From: JAMWDF01 sp964645405
GTDB taxonomy: Bacteria; Ratteibacteria; UBA8468; B48-G9; DSTR01
Reading direction: 5' to 3'
Length of the DNA stretch: 64,000 bases
NCBI GenBank assembly: GCA_964645405.1
Contig: CAZYCA010000028.1
Coordinates: 27,667-91,666, forward strand
The position numbers and the translations under genes were made by a program. Below, one piece after another: positions 1 through 8,971 of this stretch; the first letter of the stretch is position 1, and every line of letters starts with the position of its first letter. The notes under the pieces were generated by a model, which was not told the DNA's origin, searched no databases, and was given only the letters and a program-made list of their open reading frames with translations.

Positions 1-785
1 CAGTCAATGTCCTGGCAGGCAGAACTTACAGCATGGTGCGGACCAGTAAAACCACCTTTTTCATTCTGCAGGGATAAAATCCTGTCAATAATCACCTGCT
101 TATGTTTTAGTTCTACCCGGTCATAGAAGAAAAGAAGGTACTCATGATACCCTCCCATCATGACCTCAGAGACAGCCAGTTTGTCGTTTACATCTATATT
201 TTCTGGTCCCCAGGCACCATAAACCGGGTTCTGTTTTGCTTGCAGCCACTCCAGCATAACCTCAATTGCCTTAGACGCCTTTTTATCATTTTGAAAGTCC
301 CTGGCATATTGAAGCAGTTGCCCGTAATTTAAGATTTCGTTTCCTGCGTTGTTTGAGGCAGAAGGTGTGGACCAGTCTCTTTCCTCAAGCCATTCAATCA
401 CAAAGTCAGGATGATAAAAAGGCTTTAAAAATGTAAATTCCTTTTCCGCAACTGAGCCCAGACAACTCAGGGCAATAACAGCATGGCAGGTAAGATGTCT
501 GAAGCCCCACCAGTCATCGTTAATATACGGGGAATCAGAGACAGCAGGGTCTTTGAATAAACCATCATCTGCCTGGAAGGAATTTATAAAAAAAGCCCAC
601 TCTTTCTTGTCTTCAGTAAGCTCATCATAAAGATACCTTGTCATCACAGCATAGCATGTGGCATAAAGAACACCCTTTCTGGTGGAACGACTGTAGCGGT
701 AATGAAAACAATCCTTTCCTGAACGCATACTTTCTATATATTTTAGCGTCTTTTTTCTTACCGTTTCCCAATCCGGGCAGCTCAT
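1..785 (-). CDS. Alpha/alpha-toroid (squalene-cyclase/prenyltransferase-like) protein, C-terminus off the left edge
   Basis: An open frame reads from an ATG at 785 leftward off the window, giving about 261 residues without a stop. Its ATG overlaps the TGA of the upstream UroD-like gene (ATGA), so the two are probably translationally coupled. Repeated features such as NDDWWGFRHLTCHAV and QNEKGGFTGPHH, with paired aromatic and Gly-Gly-Phe positions, resemble the repeats of alpha/alpha-toroid proteins (terpenoid cyclase / prenyltransferase superfamily). A segment near the edge reads SSACQDID, seen in toroid proteins near glycan-degradation genes. No catalytic DxDD motif is visible in the part present, so a cyclase reaction cannot be claimed. 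A role linked to the glycan operon is inferred from position only. Confidence 0.7.
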   Translation of the reverse strand, partial: MSCPDWETVRKKTLKYIESMRSGKDCFHYRYSRSTRKGVLYATCYAVMTRYLYDELTEDKKEWAFFINSFQADDGLFKDPAVSDSPYINDDWWGFRHLTCHAVIALSCLGSVAEKEFTFLKPFYHPDFVIEWLEERDWSTPSASNNAGNEILNYGQLLQYARDFQNDKKASKAIEVMLEWLQAKQNPVYGAWGPENIDVNDKLAVSEVMMGGYHEYLLFFYDRVELKHKQVIIDRILSLQNEKGGFTGPHHAVSSACQDID

Positions 786-1906
786 GCTTTTCCTTCTTCC
801 CGGGCTATCTCCAGAAACCGTAAGACCCGTTTCCAGGACGTAGCAGGAGTGATAGGACTGCCAGTAGAGATGATAAATCCTCTTGCTTTTCTGCCTGCTT
901 CTACCTGCCGTTTTACTTCCTTTTCCAGTTCTTCCTCTGTTCCGTTCTGTAAAATCCTGATAGGGTCTATGTTTCCGAAAAGGCTTATTTTCTTACCAAT
1001 AAGTTCTGCAATTTTACCGATGTCGTTAGTATATCCTTTCATACTTGTTTCCACAGAAAGACCATCAGCCCCTGCCTCCACAATAAGGTCCAGTCGGTCC
1101 ATCACCCCGCCGAAATAAATAAGTATGGCTTTGTGATTAAAATGATGTATTGTTTCCACCATCTTTTTTGTACAGGGAAAGACAAATCTTTCATAGTGTT
1201 TCCTGGAAACAATATCAGAGTAAGCCATAGCATCATCAATATAAATGGCATCTGCCCCGCACAGCGATGCTGCTTTGATATTTTCCACAGCCTGTTCCAT
1301 CAGTTTGTTACTCAAATAATCTATCAGGAAGGGTTTCTCCAGCAGCATCAGCAGAGTATTTGTCTGTCCAAGATAACGGTGGCACTCCCAGAGTATCCCG
1401 GTCACCCCACCAGCAATAATGGCGTATGTTTTACCTAATTTCTCCACCACTATCCTGACGTAATCGTATCTTTCCTTCATTTCCTCTGCCTTTACTATTT
1501 TTATCTTTTTCACATCTTCCTTATCAAAAACAGTCTGTTTTTCATTTGCAGTGTAAGTAAACGGGTGCGCTCCGGTAGGACGCAAAAGATCATCGGTGTT
1601 TCTCTTTCTATCGTGCCTCACTATTTTCCCCTCCCGGAGCAAAAAATAAGTATTCTTTCGCACCTGACGGGGTACTGCCCCATGCGGTATTAGCATTTCC
1701 CAGGGAACTTTTTTTATCAGGGAATGATAGGTGGAAAAGTATTGCTCCGGCTGGCTATACAACCATCTGTACAACTCCAGCCATGTTTTACCGGTTAGTT
1801 CCGCAAAGTGGTCACAATAATAAAGGTCGTTGTACAAAACAGTAACAGGCATCCGGTCAACCGGCTTGCCTTCCAGGGCATTTTTGACTCTTTCTTTAGG
1901 TGTCAC
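782..1906 (-). CDS. Uroporphyrinogen decarboxylase-like (MtaA/CmuA superfamily) protein
   Basis: This 374-residue protein has the N-terminal signature MTPKERVKNALEGKPVDRMP typical of the UroD/MtaA/CmuA methyltransferase superfamily, and a TIM-barrel pattern ending in SVETSMKG, SLFGNIDP and the C-terminal STGSPITPATSW. The start is a GTG inside the last codons of the GH2 gene (11-nt overlap). True UroD makes coproporphyrinogen; MtaA/CmuA members move methyl groups to or from corrinoids using a His-x-Cys zinc site. The canonical HxCG segment is not visible here (the equivalent strand reads AILIYFGG), so neither activity is assured. No corrinoid-binding protein lies nearby. Family membership is firm; substrate and reaction are unknown. 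Confidence 0.82.
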   Translation of the reverse strand: MTPKERVKNALEGKPVDRMPVTVLYNDLYYCDHFAELTGKTWLELYRWLYSQPEQYFSTYHSLIKKVPWEMLIPHGAVPRQVRKNTYFLLREGKIVRHDRKRNTDDLLRPTGAHPFTYTANEKQTVFDKEDVKKIKIVKAEEMKERYDYVRIVVEKLGKTYAIIAGGVTGILWECHRYLGQTNTLLMLLEKPFLIDYLSNKLMEQAVENIKAASLCGADAIYIDDAMAYSDIVSRKHYERFVFPCTKKMVETIHHFNHKAILIYFGGVMDRLDLIVEAGADGLSVETSMKGYTNDIGKIAELIGKKISLFGNIDPIRILQNGTEEELEKEVKRQVEAGRKARGFIISTGSPITPATSWKRVLRFLEIAREEGKA

Positions 1907-3588
1907 CGCGTTTACTCTTATAGATTGCTCTCAGAGTAAAAAATGGTTTTTTGAGCCTGCGGTCATAAGTGACAAGACCTTTATAGTTCATCCCGTCCCA
2001 GTATTTGTTGATATATTTACTCGGGTCTTTATAATCACTGAAACAGAAAGGGAATGTTCCGCAGACAGGATATTTTTTGAATACCTCAAAACTTTTCTTC
2101 AGGAATCTGGCAGAGTAATCCTCTGACCATAACCGGCAACTTCTGGAAATATATCCTGGTATGGCATCGGCACCAAACTCACTTATTACCAGTGGCTTTT
2201 TATACCTTCCTGTCAGTTCCTTTAACTTTTCTTTTAGTTTCTCCAGATTTATTTTTTTCACTTTTTCCCCTTTATCTATCACATCATACCAGCCCCAGTA
2301 TTCGTTCACCCCAACAATATCAACCATCTTGCCTACCCTGCCCACCCTTCCGTATAAAGAAGCATAAGCCAGCAATTTATCATCCATTTCTCGCGCCTTC
2401 TGGCAGATTTTCCTGAAAAATCTTTCTGCTGCTAAACTTTCAGTTTCACATTCATTGCCTATACCATAGATTACCACCGCAGGATGGTTTCTTGACTGTC
2501 TTATCATCTCTTCCATCATTCTTAAGGCAAGCTTCTGGTAGGACTTATCAGAAAAAACTGTTTTCCCTTTTCCCTTTTCGGGGCTGAGGCAATAAACAGG
2601 GATATCAATCCAGACCATCAAACCCTGCCTATCACATTCAGAAAGAAACTCCTCAGGAAAAGGGAAATGGCTTCTGATGATGTTAACGCCCAGTTCTTTT
2701 AACAGAAAGATATCCTTCTGATACTGCCTTTTTTTCATCACCAGTCCATGAGCAGGACTGTCATAAAGATAATTGAGACCCTTTAAGAAAATCTTTTTGC
2801 CGTTGAGGAAAAGTTGACGCCCCTTTGCTACCAGGGAACGGAATCCCACTGGCACAATTTTTTTCTCCAGGAGGATTCCTTCTGAAAGAAGAGATATTTC
2901 TGCAGAGTAGAAAGCAGGATTTTCCCCGGACCAGCTTTTAACATTCGGGATTTTAACTTCTACCTTCAAAAAATTTCTCACCTTCTCCAGTCTTTTTGTT
3001 ACATCAGCACATCTGATTTCTACCTGAAAGTAATTTCTGCTGCTGGAGACAATTTTCCCGTTGATAGAAAGAAGACCGTTATGTTTTGCCTGAACTGTTA
3101 AATCAGCCAGATAAGTATCCGGATAAAGTTCCAGACTTACCTGCCTGTGGATGCCACCGTAATTAAACCATCCTAAAACAGCTGGAAGTTTTATCAGGTG
3201 CGAACGGTTGTCTACCTTAACTGCCAGAGTATTTTTCCCTTCTTTCAGCAGGGAAGAAACATCTACAGAAAACCCTGTATATCCCCCTTCGTGTTCACCT
3301 GCCAGCTTGCCATTAAGAAAAACCTCACACCGGTAGTTTATCCCCCCCCAACCTTAAGACAGCAGTTTTCTCCCCTATCTTTTGGTGGTAATCAAAATCA
3401 CGGACATACCAGCTTACTCCTTCGTAAAGGCTGTATTTGTCTCCGTATAAATTCCAGACCCCAGGGACAACTACCTTGTCCCATTTTGACCTGTCCCATT
3501 CTGGTGAGGCATAAGCTGGAGACTTATGGTATTTCGGGTCAAGATCAGCGACAAAATCCCAGATTCCGCCAAGGTCAATTTTCCTCAT
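1896..3588 (-). CDS. Glycoside hydrolase family 2 (beta-galactosidase/beta-glucuronidase type), frameshifted
   Basis: Two adjacent frames make one GH2 protein of about 563 residues if one base is removed from a run of eight C (3342-3349). The first part carries the jelly-roll sugar-binding domain (GGIWDF, WDKVVVPGVWNLYG, SWYVRDF). After the shift the frame continues with EVFLNGKLAGEHEGGY and GWFNYGGIHRQV, then the TIM barrel with IIRSHFPFPEEF. The acid/base Glu is in GIGNECET and the nucleophile Glu in VISEFGADAIPG. The ATG at 3588 is preceded by AGG and lies just after the upstream stop; a TTG at 3603 is an alternative. The protein would hydrolyse a beta-linked sugar in this glycan operon. 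No signal peptide is evident. The frameshift is either a homopolymer error or a genuine inactivation. Confidence 0.85.
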
Positions 3589-3592
3589 TTTT

Positions 3593-5890
3593 TTACCTGT
3601 CAATCAAAAGATATAGGGTTAATACCTGCCAGGCATCTATAGAACAACACCCTTTTATCTGGTTTAATTTTTCTTCTGTCAGGTTACTCAGGAAAACCTC
3701 AACCTTCTTAAACTGCGGAAATTTTAAATGGAAAGATGTTTTCTTGCCTTCACATTCTTTAATCCTTAAAACAAAGCCCTTTTTATCCTCTGATTTTTTG
3801 AAGCTTATCAGGGACAAATTCTTTCTGTCAATTTTTATATAATCTTTCCTCAACCGGTAAAGGAAAGGCATTAACAGACAGGTAGAAAAATTTTCGGCAG
3901 AAGAATTAGTTATCTTCCTGGCGGAGGTAATGAAATAACGGAAACTTATCCTGCCTTCCTGATATGCCCTGAAGTTTGTGTACCAGTAGTTATTCATCAC
4001 ATATGAGAAAATTGTTCCGTTTTCTACGAGCAGTTTTTTAAGCCATTTTCCTGTATTTATATCTGCTATCTGAATTAAAGGGGCATCAGGGCTTACAAAA
4101 CAAACTTCTTTCTTCTCATCACAAATAACTACCCAGTCTTCAATGGAGTAGTAGTCACGGCAGCTTCCCGAAAGTTGCTGAGTTTCCGGTTCAAATACTG
4201 CCTTGCCCGGTCCGCATATCCTCACAGAAGGCCTTCTAAAATTAAAAGGAAAAGCAAAGTAAAGTCCTTCTGGTTCTATGACGGCATTTTTACTGATAGT
4301 ATTGGTAATCTCTATTTTCTTAGACAAATGAGGAAGGTTGATTTCCGAGATGATTTGACTGCAGCCTTTTCCTTCAAATCTGAGAATACATCTTTCCCTT
4401 TTTTCCTCTCTGTAAATCTCCAGTGATTTGAAAACTGGCTTATATCTGATAAACTGTGCCTCCTTTCTTTTTCTCCCTGCTGCCCAGAGCGGTTCTTCTG
4501 AATGCTCCTTCCAGATTGCTTCCCTTTCTGCAGGTCGGTTTATGTTTTCGTAAATGTATTGATTAAAACTGTAAAAAGCCGTGCTGTCTACAAGTTCTTC
4601 CTTCAACTGCCTGTCATAAATACTTTCTATTCTTCCGGTTTTCAGGTTAAATTTTATTCTGTAAAAGTCATTTTCCATTGTATCTGTTTCTATCTTTTGT
4701 TTTCTCCGGTCTTCTTTTTCTCCCTGGCATACCACGGCAAAAAATTTCTCCCCATCATTTATCAGTCTCTGGTTTTCAATATCTGCCTGATAGACAAAAC
4801 CGGACTTTATTGCCCACTGTTTGAGTGTGGATGCAGAGAATGGCCTGGAGACGCTTTCGCTTGCTCCGAATGTATGCTCCGCAAAAAAGAAAAGATTTCT
4901 CCAGATGTCTCTTATTCTTTCCGCAGGGTATCTTTTTCCCTTCAGATTAAGAAGTGACCAGAGACACTCATTCTCTATTATCCTTCTGCGGTTATTCAGA
5001 CAGAGCAAGGTTTCTAAGGCGCAGGAACCATTCCCATCAGCCCACCAGTCAGGCCAGGAAAGTTTATATACAGGAAATCTTTGCTCATATCTATCTTTCA
5101 TGTACTCAAAAAACATAGAAGGTGTAGCAATAACAATCTCCGGATTTTTCTCTTTTTCATTCCAGGTGCGGACAGTATCGCATATTTTCAGAAGTGGTGG
5201 CTGGTTATCCATGGCTATTTGAAGACAGATAGCATCATACGGATAATCCTGCTCTATTTCTTTCAGGTGTTCTGGTAAAAGTTCCTTTAGCTTTTTGTAT
5301 GATTCTCCAAAACCAAGGTGTAAACCTTCTGCGTACCATAACTTTCTGCCAGCATTCCAGACTAAAAGTTTACTGCCGCAAGGTCCCTGCCACCAGAAAG
5401 GTCTTTCCACCTCCGGGGCAAAACCTCTTATCTCACTGGTAGCCATCAAGAGATAACTGATACCCAGTTTATTCAGAAGACCTGGTATGTTCCAGGAAAG
5501 CCCGTTGACATCGCAGTTTGTGGCACAGATTACTTTTATTCTGTATCTCGCCCTCAGTTTCTTAAGAAAGTAGAAACTGCGAATGAGCATTTCCAGAGAG
5601 TAAAGATCTGTAAGATTGAGGTAAAGACCGGTAACTTCTATCTGCCCTTTTGTCCACCATTTCCTGAAATCCTTTATCTTCTCCGCTCTTATCTGAAAGT
5701 AGTGTTCCACCTGCCAGAGTACTTCACAGGTCCACCTGAATCTGGAATTTTCTGGATAAATTTTTGTTTTCTCGCAGTAGTTTAAAGCATCATCAAGGAA
5801 TTTCAGGTGGCTGCGGAAAACATTTTCCTGGATATCCGTATAACCAATGTCAGTGTGAGTATGGTGAACGAGAAAGATTTTTTTAATCAA
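3593..5890 (-). CDS. Glycoside hydrolase family 38 alpha-mannosidase-like protein
   Basis: The N-terminus LVHHTHTDIGYTD is the GH38 zinc-binding His-x-Asp segment. TNCDVNGLSW fits the region of the catalytic Asp nucleophile, and HTFGASESVSRPF fits the later zinc-ligand His. The C-terminal half has the beta-sandwich character of GH38. The open frame extends upstream to 6130, but that extension overlaps the FAD oxidoreductase gene in another frame and looks non-coding. I therefore place the start at a TTG at 5890, which follows a GGGGTAGGTG ribosome-binding stretch and gives 765 residues. The enzyme should release alpha-linked mannose or a related sugar. No signal peptide is seen, so it probably acts in the cytoplasm on imported oligosaccharides. 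Confidence 0.85.
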   Translation of the reverse strand: MIKKIFLVHHTHTDIGYTDIQENVFRSHLKFLDDALNYCEKTKIYPENSRFRWTCEVLWQVEHYFQIRAEKIKDFRKWWTKGQIEVTGLYLNLTDLYSLEMLIRSFYFLKKLRARYRIKVICATNCDVNGLSWNIPGLLNKLGISYLLMATSEIRGFAPEVERPFWWQGPCGSKLLVWNAGRKLWYAEGLHLGFGESYKKLKELLPEHLKEIEQDYPYDAICLQIAMDNQPPLLKICDTVRTWNEKEKNPEIVIATPSMFFEYMKDRYEQRFPVYKLSWPDWWADGNGSCALETLLCLNNRRRIIENECLWSLLNLKGKRYPAERIRDIWRNLFFFAEHTFGASESVSRPFSASTLKQWAIKSGFVYQADIENQRLINDGEKFFAVVCQGEKEDRRKQKIETDTMENDFYRIKFNLKTGRIESIYDRQLKEELVDSTAFYSFNQYIYENINRPAEREAIWKEHSEEPLWAAGRKRKEAQFIRYKPVFKSLEIYREEKRERCILRFEGKGCSQIISEINLPHLSKKIEITNTISKNAVIEPEGLYFAFPFNFRRPSVRICGPGKAVFEPETQQLSGSCRDYYSIEDWVVICDEKKEVCFVSPDAPLIQIADINTGKWLKKLLVENGTIFSYVMNNYWYTNFRAYQEGRISFRYFITSARKITNSSAENFSTCLLMPFLYRLRKDYIKIDRKNLSLISFKKSEDKKGFVLRIKECEGKKTSFHLKFPQFKKVEVFLSNLTEEKLNQIKGCCSIDAWQVLTLYLLIDR

Positions 5891-5904
5891 ATAAAATGTT
5901 TCAC

Positions 5905-7134
5905 CTACCCCAGAAAAACACCCTGTTTTTTCAGGCTGGCCTGTATTTTCTGGTAAGGAACCTTTTCGGGTTGCATTTTTTTTCTGACTGCGACCGCAGC
6001 AGCTACTCCAGCAGCCTGGCCTGTTGCCAGACAGGGTGCTATAAGGCGCATGGTATTGGCAGCCGCATAATCCGCAGAGATGCACCTGCCAGCAACTAAA
6101 ATTCCCTCCAGGTTCTCCGGGATTAAACACCGGTAAGGAATATCATAATCCAGACCTTTTATTGGGTAGAGTTGATAGTTAGAACTCAGGTAAGCACCCA
6201 GCCTGGCAATAGAATCTTCAAAGTGCCGGCTGCTTCTTAAATCTTCATCAGTAAGAATATATCTGCCACCAATCCTGCGACTCTGACGCACACCTAATTG
6301 AGGTGCTGTTTCTCTGATTCTGGCTTTCTCCCAGCCAGGAAGGCTCTTTTTCAGAAAATAAAGAGAGGAAAAGTATCCGCGGCGAAGTTTTATTTCTGCC
6401 TGGCTTAACGCCGCAGCATCAGTAATATCAATTCCCTTCAGGTAGCGCGTCTGGTTGGGCAGCCTTCCGTCGTTCAAAGAAGATGCCTGGCTAATAATTT
6501 CCTGGTAAAGTGCTGGTTCTTTTTCCGCAAAGGATTTAACCCTGGTCTCATCCACTCCTTCTACCACCACTGGCAGACTAACATCGTGGGTCTGGTTGTC
6601 ACAGTGGCAGCCAGCACGAGAGGCAATATCAGCATCAGCTGTACAATCAATCACCACCTCTGCCAGAATCGCTTTCCTGCCACTTTTACTTTCCGTAAAA
6701 ATACCACCGACCCGATTTCCTTCCAGGAGGGGATAGCACGCCAGAGTATGGAGAAGTATCTCCCCTGCCGCTTGTTCTATCATTTCTGCTGCCTGCCATT
6801 TAAAAACCTCTGCGTCAACAACATAGTCTCCACATTCCGTACAACTTTTTACTGCCTGGAAACTTTCCATACGGTCTTTAATATCCTTCACGATACCCTT
6901 TGCTTTCGGCTGGTAACCATCACCCACACCCAGAATCCAGACAACATAAGAACCAGTAATCATGCCGCCAAGATAGCCATATCTTTCCACCAGTAATGTT
7001 CTTGCTCCCTCCCGGGCAGAAGCGATGGCTGCAGCTATACCAGCTGGTCCTCCACCAGCCACCAGAACATCCACCTTTCTGAAAACAGAAATTTTTCTCT
7101 CTGGTTCAACTACATAGTTTTTGTTTTTCTCCAT
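5905..7134 (-). CDS. FAD-dependent oxidoreductase (FAD_oxidored family)
   Basis: The protein has 409 residues from an ATG at 7134. An N-terminal dinucleotide-binding motif VAGGGPAGIAAAIASAREGA is followed by RYGYLGGM, typical of the PF12831-type FAD oxidoreductases found in polysaccharide loci. The C-terminal FAD-binding segment ILVAGRCISADYAAANTMRL is present. The frame is open further upstream to 7206, but the extra 24 residues overlap the preceding gene and look like read-through of untranslated sequence. The substrate is unknown; family members are often annotated as oxidising sugars or xanthans-like polyols without biochemical proof. It lies in the glycan operon between the GH38 gene and a secreted protein. 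Confidence 0.82.
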   Translation of the reverse strand: MEKNKNYVVEPERKISVFRKVDVLVAGGGPAGIAAAIASAREGARTLLVERYGYLGGMITGSYVVWILGVGDGYQPKAKGIVKDIKDRMESFQAVKSCTECGDYVVDAEVFKWQAAEMIEQAAGEILLHTLACYPLLEGNRVGGIFTESKSGRKAILAEVVIDCTADADIASRAGCHCDNQTHDVSLPVVVEGVDETRVKSFAEKEPALYQEIISQASSLNDGRLPNQTRYLKGIDITDAAALSQAEIKLRRGYFSSLYFLKKSLPGWEKARIRETAPQLGVRQSRRIGGRYILTDEDLRSSRHFEDSIARLGAYLSSNYQLYPIKGLDYDIPYRCLIPENLEGILVAGRCISADYAAANTMRLIAPCLATGQAAGVAAAVAVRKKMQPEKVPYQKIQASLKKQGVFLG

Positions 7135-7160
7135 GGTTACTATTCTATCACAAAAATAAG

Positions 7161-7826
7161 CTAAGGTAACCACGGCACTGACTGCCCATACCAGCCACCA
7201 AACCACAGGTGATAAATCCAGCCCAGGATTCTCATTTCTGCAGTCAGGATATTAACTTCCAGAAGATTCTTCTTGAATTGCTCCTGTCTCCAGCCAGCTG
7301 GTATTTTTTCTATTTCTTTTGCTTCCAGAGGATTACCGGAAAGACCATAACGGGCCGCTGTTTCCCCGGCTTTAGCTAACGCGGCGGCGGCTCTCTGGTT
7401 AATTCTTCCCAGAAAAACGGCAAAAGCATTCTGGCTGGCTTTTCTCAAAGACTGCAAATCAAGCAGGATTTTGATGGCAAACCATTCTGCCAGACTGCGA
7501 AACTTCTTGCTGTAACGGGCAGGGTCGTCACCCACCATCACCGGGGGAAGATAACCTTGCTGAAAAAGAGAATTGGCTTCTTTCAGCCCCAATGGCTGGA
7601 CTACCGGGTCATAAAGGATAAACCAGTGAACCAGACAGGCTACTTTCATTTCCTCAGCACACTCTTCCCTGGTAATAGAGGGAGGTGAATCATTTCTCCA
7701 AACAGGTTCTCCCGGACTTTTCCCGGAAGCATTTTCTCCAGAGAAAGCAATTATCCCGGAAAAAAGAATGAGCGCCCCAAAAAATCTTTTCCTTCTCACA
7801 GGAGAAATTATAAACTGAAGAATCAT
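7161..7826 (-). CDS. Secreted protein of unknown function
   Basis: This 221-residue protein begins with basic residues and a hydrophobic stretch (RRKRFFGALILFSGIIAFSG), a plausible signal peptide. The mature part is largely helical with several Trp residues, ending GWYGQSVPWLP. I recognise no domain. It is the first gene of the minus-strand glycan operon, 26 bases upstream of the FAD oxidoreductase, and is divergent from the plus-strand UroD-like gene at 7872. Export plus its operon position suggest an envelope or periplasmic role in glycan handling, but this is inference. Confidence 0.6.
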   Translation of the reverse strand: MILQFIISPVRRKRFFGALILFSGIIAFSGENASGKSPGEPVWRNDSPPSITREECAEEMKVACLVHWFILYDPVVQPLGLKEANSLFQQGYLPPVMVGDDPARYSKKFRSLAEWFAIKILLDLQSLRKASQNAFAVFLGRINQRAAAALAKAGETAARYGLSGNPLEAKEIEKIPAGWRQEQFKKNLLEVNILTAEMRILGWIYHLWFGGWYGQSVPWLP

Positions 7827-7871
7827 CTTTGGAAAATGTGTTATACTGAGTAAGGTTTAAGACAGACGAAG

Positions 7872-8966
7872 ATGACAGAACGGGAAAGGGTTCTTAGTGT
7901 TTTCAGAAAAGAAAAACCAGATATCACTCCCTGGTTTGGAGACCTTTCCTGGTGGTATAACAGTCGGAAGGAAAAAGGGATTCTTCCTCCTGACTGGGAA
8001 GGAGAAACAGGTTATCTGAATTTCTACCGGGAAGCTGGATGTGGTATTTATCTTTATCCACCTTCTCTTTACCGGCAGGAGTTTGACCCCACAATAAAGA
8101 TAGAGGTGGAGCAAAGAGGTGTCTTTACCATCACCTGCATCCGCACCCCGGAAGGATGTCTCCGTTCTGTACAAAAAAAACTGGTGGCATCAAATACCAG
8201 TGCGTATGTGGAGTACTTCATCAAAAAAGTTGAGGATTTAAAGGTAATGAGGTATTTTTTCAGTCACCGGAAGTTTACCCCTGACTACGAGCAATTTGAG
8301 AAAATTGATAGCCTCTGGAACGGATGGGGAATTCCCTGTGCCCTGGCTCCCTGTTGCACTTCGGCACTACAGACTTTATTAACCCGGTGGGCAGGCATCA
8401 GCACTACTATTGATTTACTCAGTGAGGCACCCGGGGAACTGGAGCAGACCATAGAAGAGGTCCAGTCCAGTGATGATTCTATTTTTGATATTCTGCAGTC
8501 TTCTCCTGCTCTTTTATTCTGTCTACCGGAAAATCTGAGTGGACAGGTAACCGGCAGGTTTTTAATGCAACGTTATGAGATACCTTACTGGGAAAAACGT
8601 ATCAGTCAGTTACACCAGGCTGGCAAATACGTCCTTCTTCATAACGACGGAAGCCTGCAGGCATCTCTACCACTTCTGATGAAGACCGGCCTGGATGGAA
8701 TTGAAGCTGTCACCCCAGAGCCTGCCGGGGATTTAAAACTGGAAGAAATTCGCGATATGGTAAACGGGAAGAAGGTTATCTGGGGATGTTTACCAGGTGT
8801 CTTTTTCTCACCTGAGTATGAGGAAGAATTTTTCCTCAGTTACATCACGCAGGTTTTGAAAATTTTTCCCGTGGGAACGCCCTTTGTGCTTGGTGTGGCT
8901 GACCAGGTACCACCAGACGCGGAATTCTCCAGGATAAAACTGGTCAGGAAAGTGGTGGAGGAATAA
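7872..8966 (+). CDS. Uroporphyrinogen decarboxylase-like protein (second copy, divergent)
   Basis: This 364-residue protein starts MTERERVLSVFRKEKPDITP, the characteristic N-terminus of the UroD/MtaA superfamily, and contains barrel segments such as GLDGIEAVTPEP and VIWGCLPGVFFSP, ending LGVADQVPPDAEF. It is only distantly similar to the UroD-like protein at 782-1906. The segment corresponding to the zinc HxCG of MtaA/CmuA reads LLHNDGSL: the His is kept but the Cys is not. The gene is transcribed away from the glycan operon and is followed after 5 bases by the Rieske-FAD reductase, which suggests a shared pathway needing electrons. Substrate unknown. Confidence 0.8.
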   Translation: MTERERVLSVFRKEKPDITPWFGDLSWWYNSRKEKGILPPDWEGETGYLNFYREAGCGIYLYPPSLYRQEFDPTIKIEVEQRGVFTITCIRTPEGCLRSVQKKLVASNTSAYVEYFIKKVEDLKVMRYFFSHRKFTPDYEQFEKIDSLWNGWGIPCALAPCCTSALQTLLTRWAGISTTIDLLSEAPGELEQTIEEVQSSDDSIFDILQSSPALLFCLPENLSGQVTGRFLMQRYEIPYWEKRISQLHQAGKYVLLHNDGSLQASLPLLMKTGLDGIEAVTPEPAGDLKLEEIRDMVNGKKVIWGCLPGVFFSPEYEEEFFLSYITQVLKIFPVGTPFVLGVADQVPPDAEFSRIKLVRKVVEE

Positions 8967-8971
8967 AGAAA

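Noticed and set aside
5891..6130. N-terminal extension of the GH38 frame
   Set aside because: It overlaps the FAD oxidoreductase gene in another frame, is Cys/Gly-rich without resemblance to GH38 and lacks a suitable ribosome-binding site.
7827..7871. Promoters for the divergent genes at 7826 and 7872
   Set aside because: TATAAC and TATACT elements overlap here, but no matching -35 boxes at plausible spacing were found, so no confident call is made.
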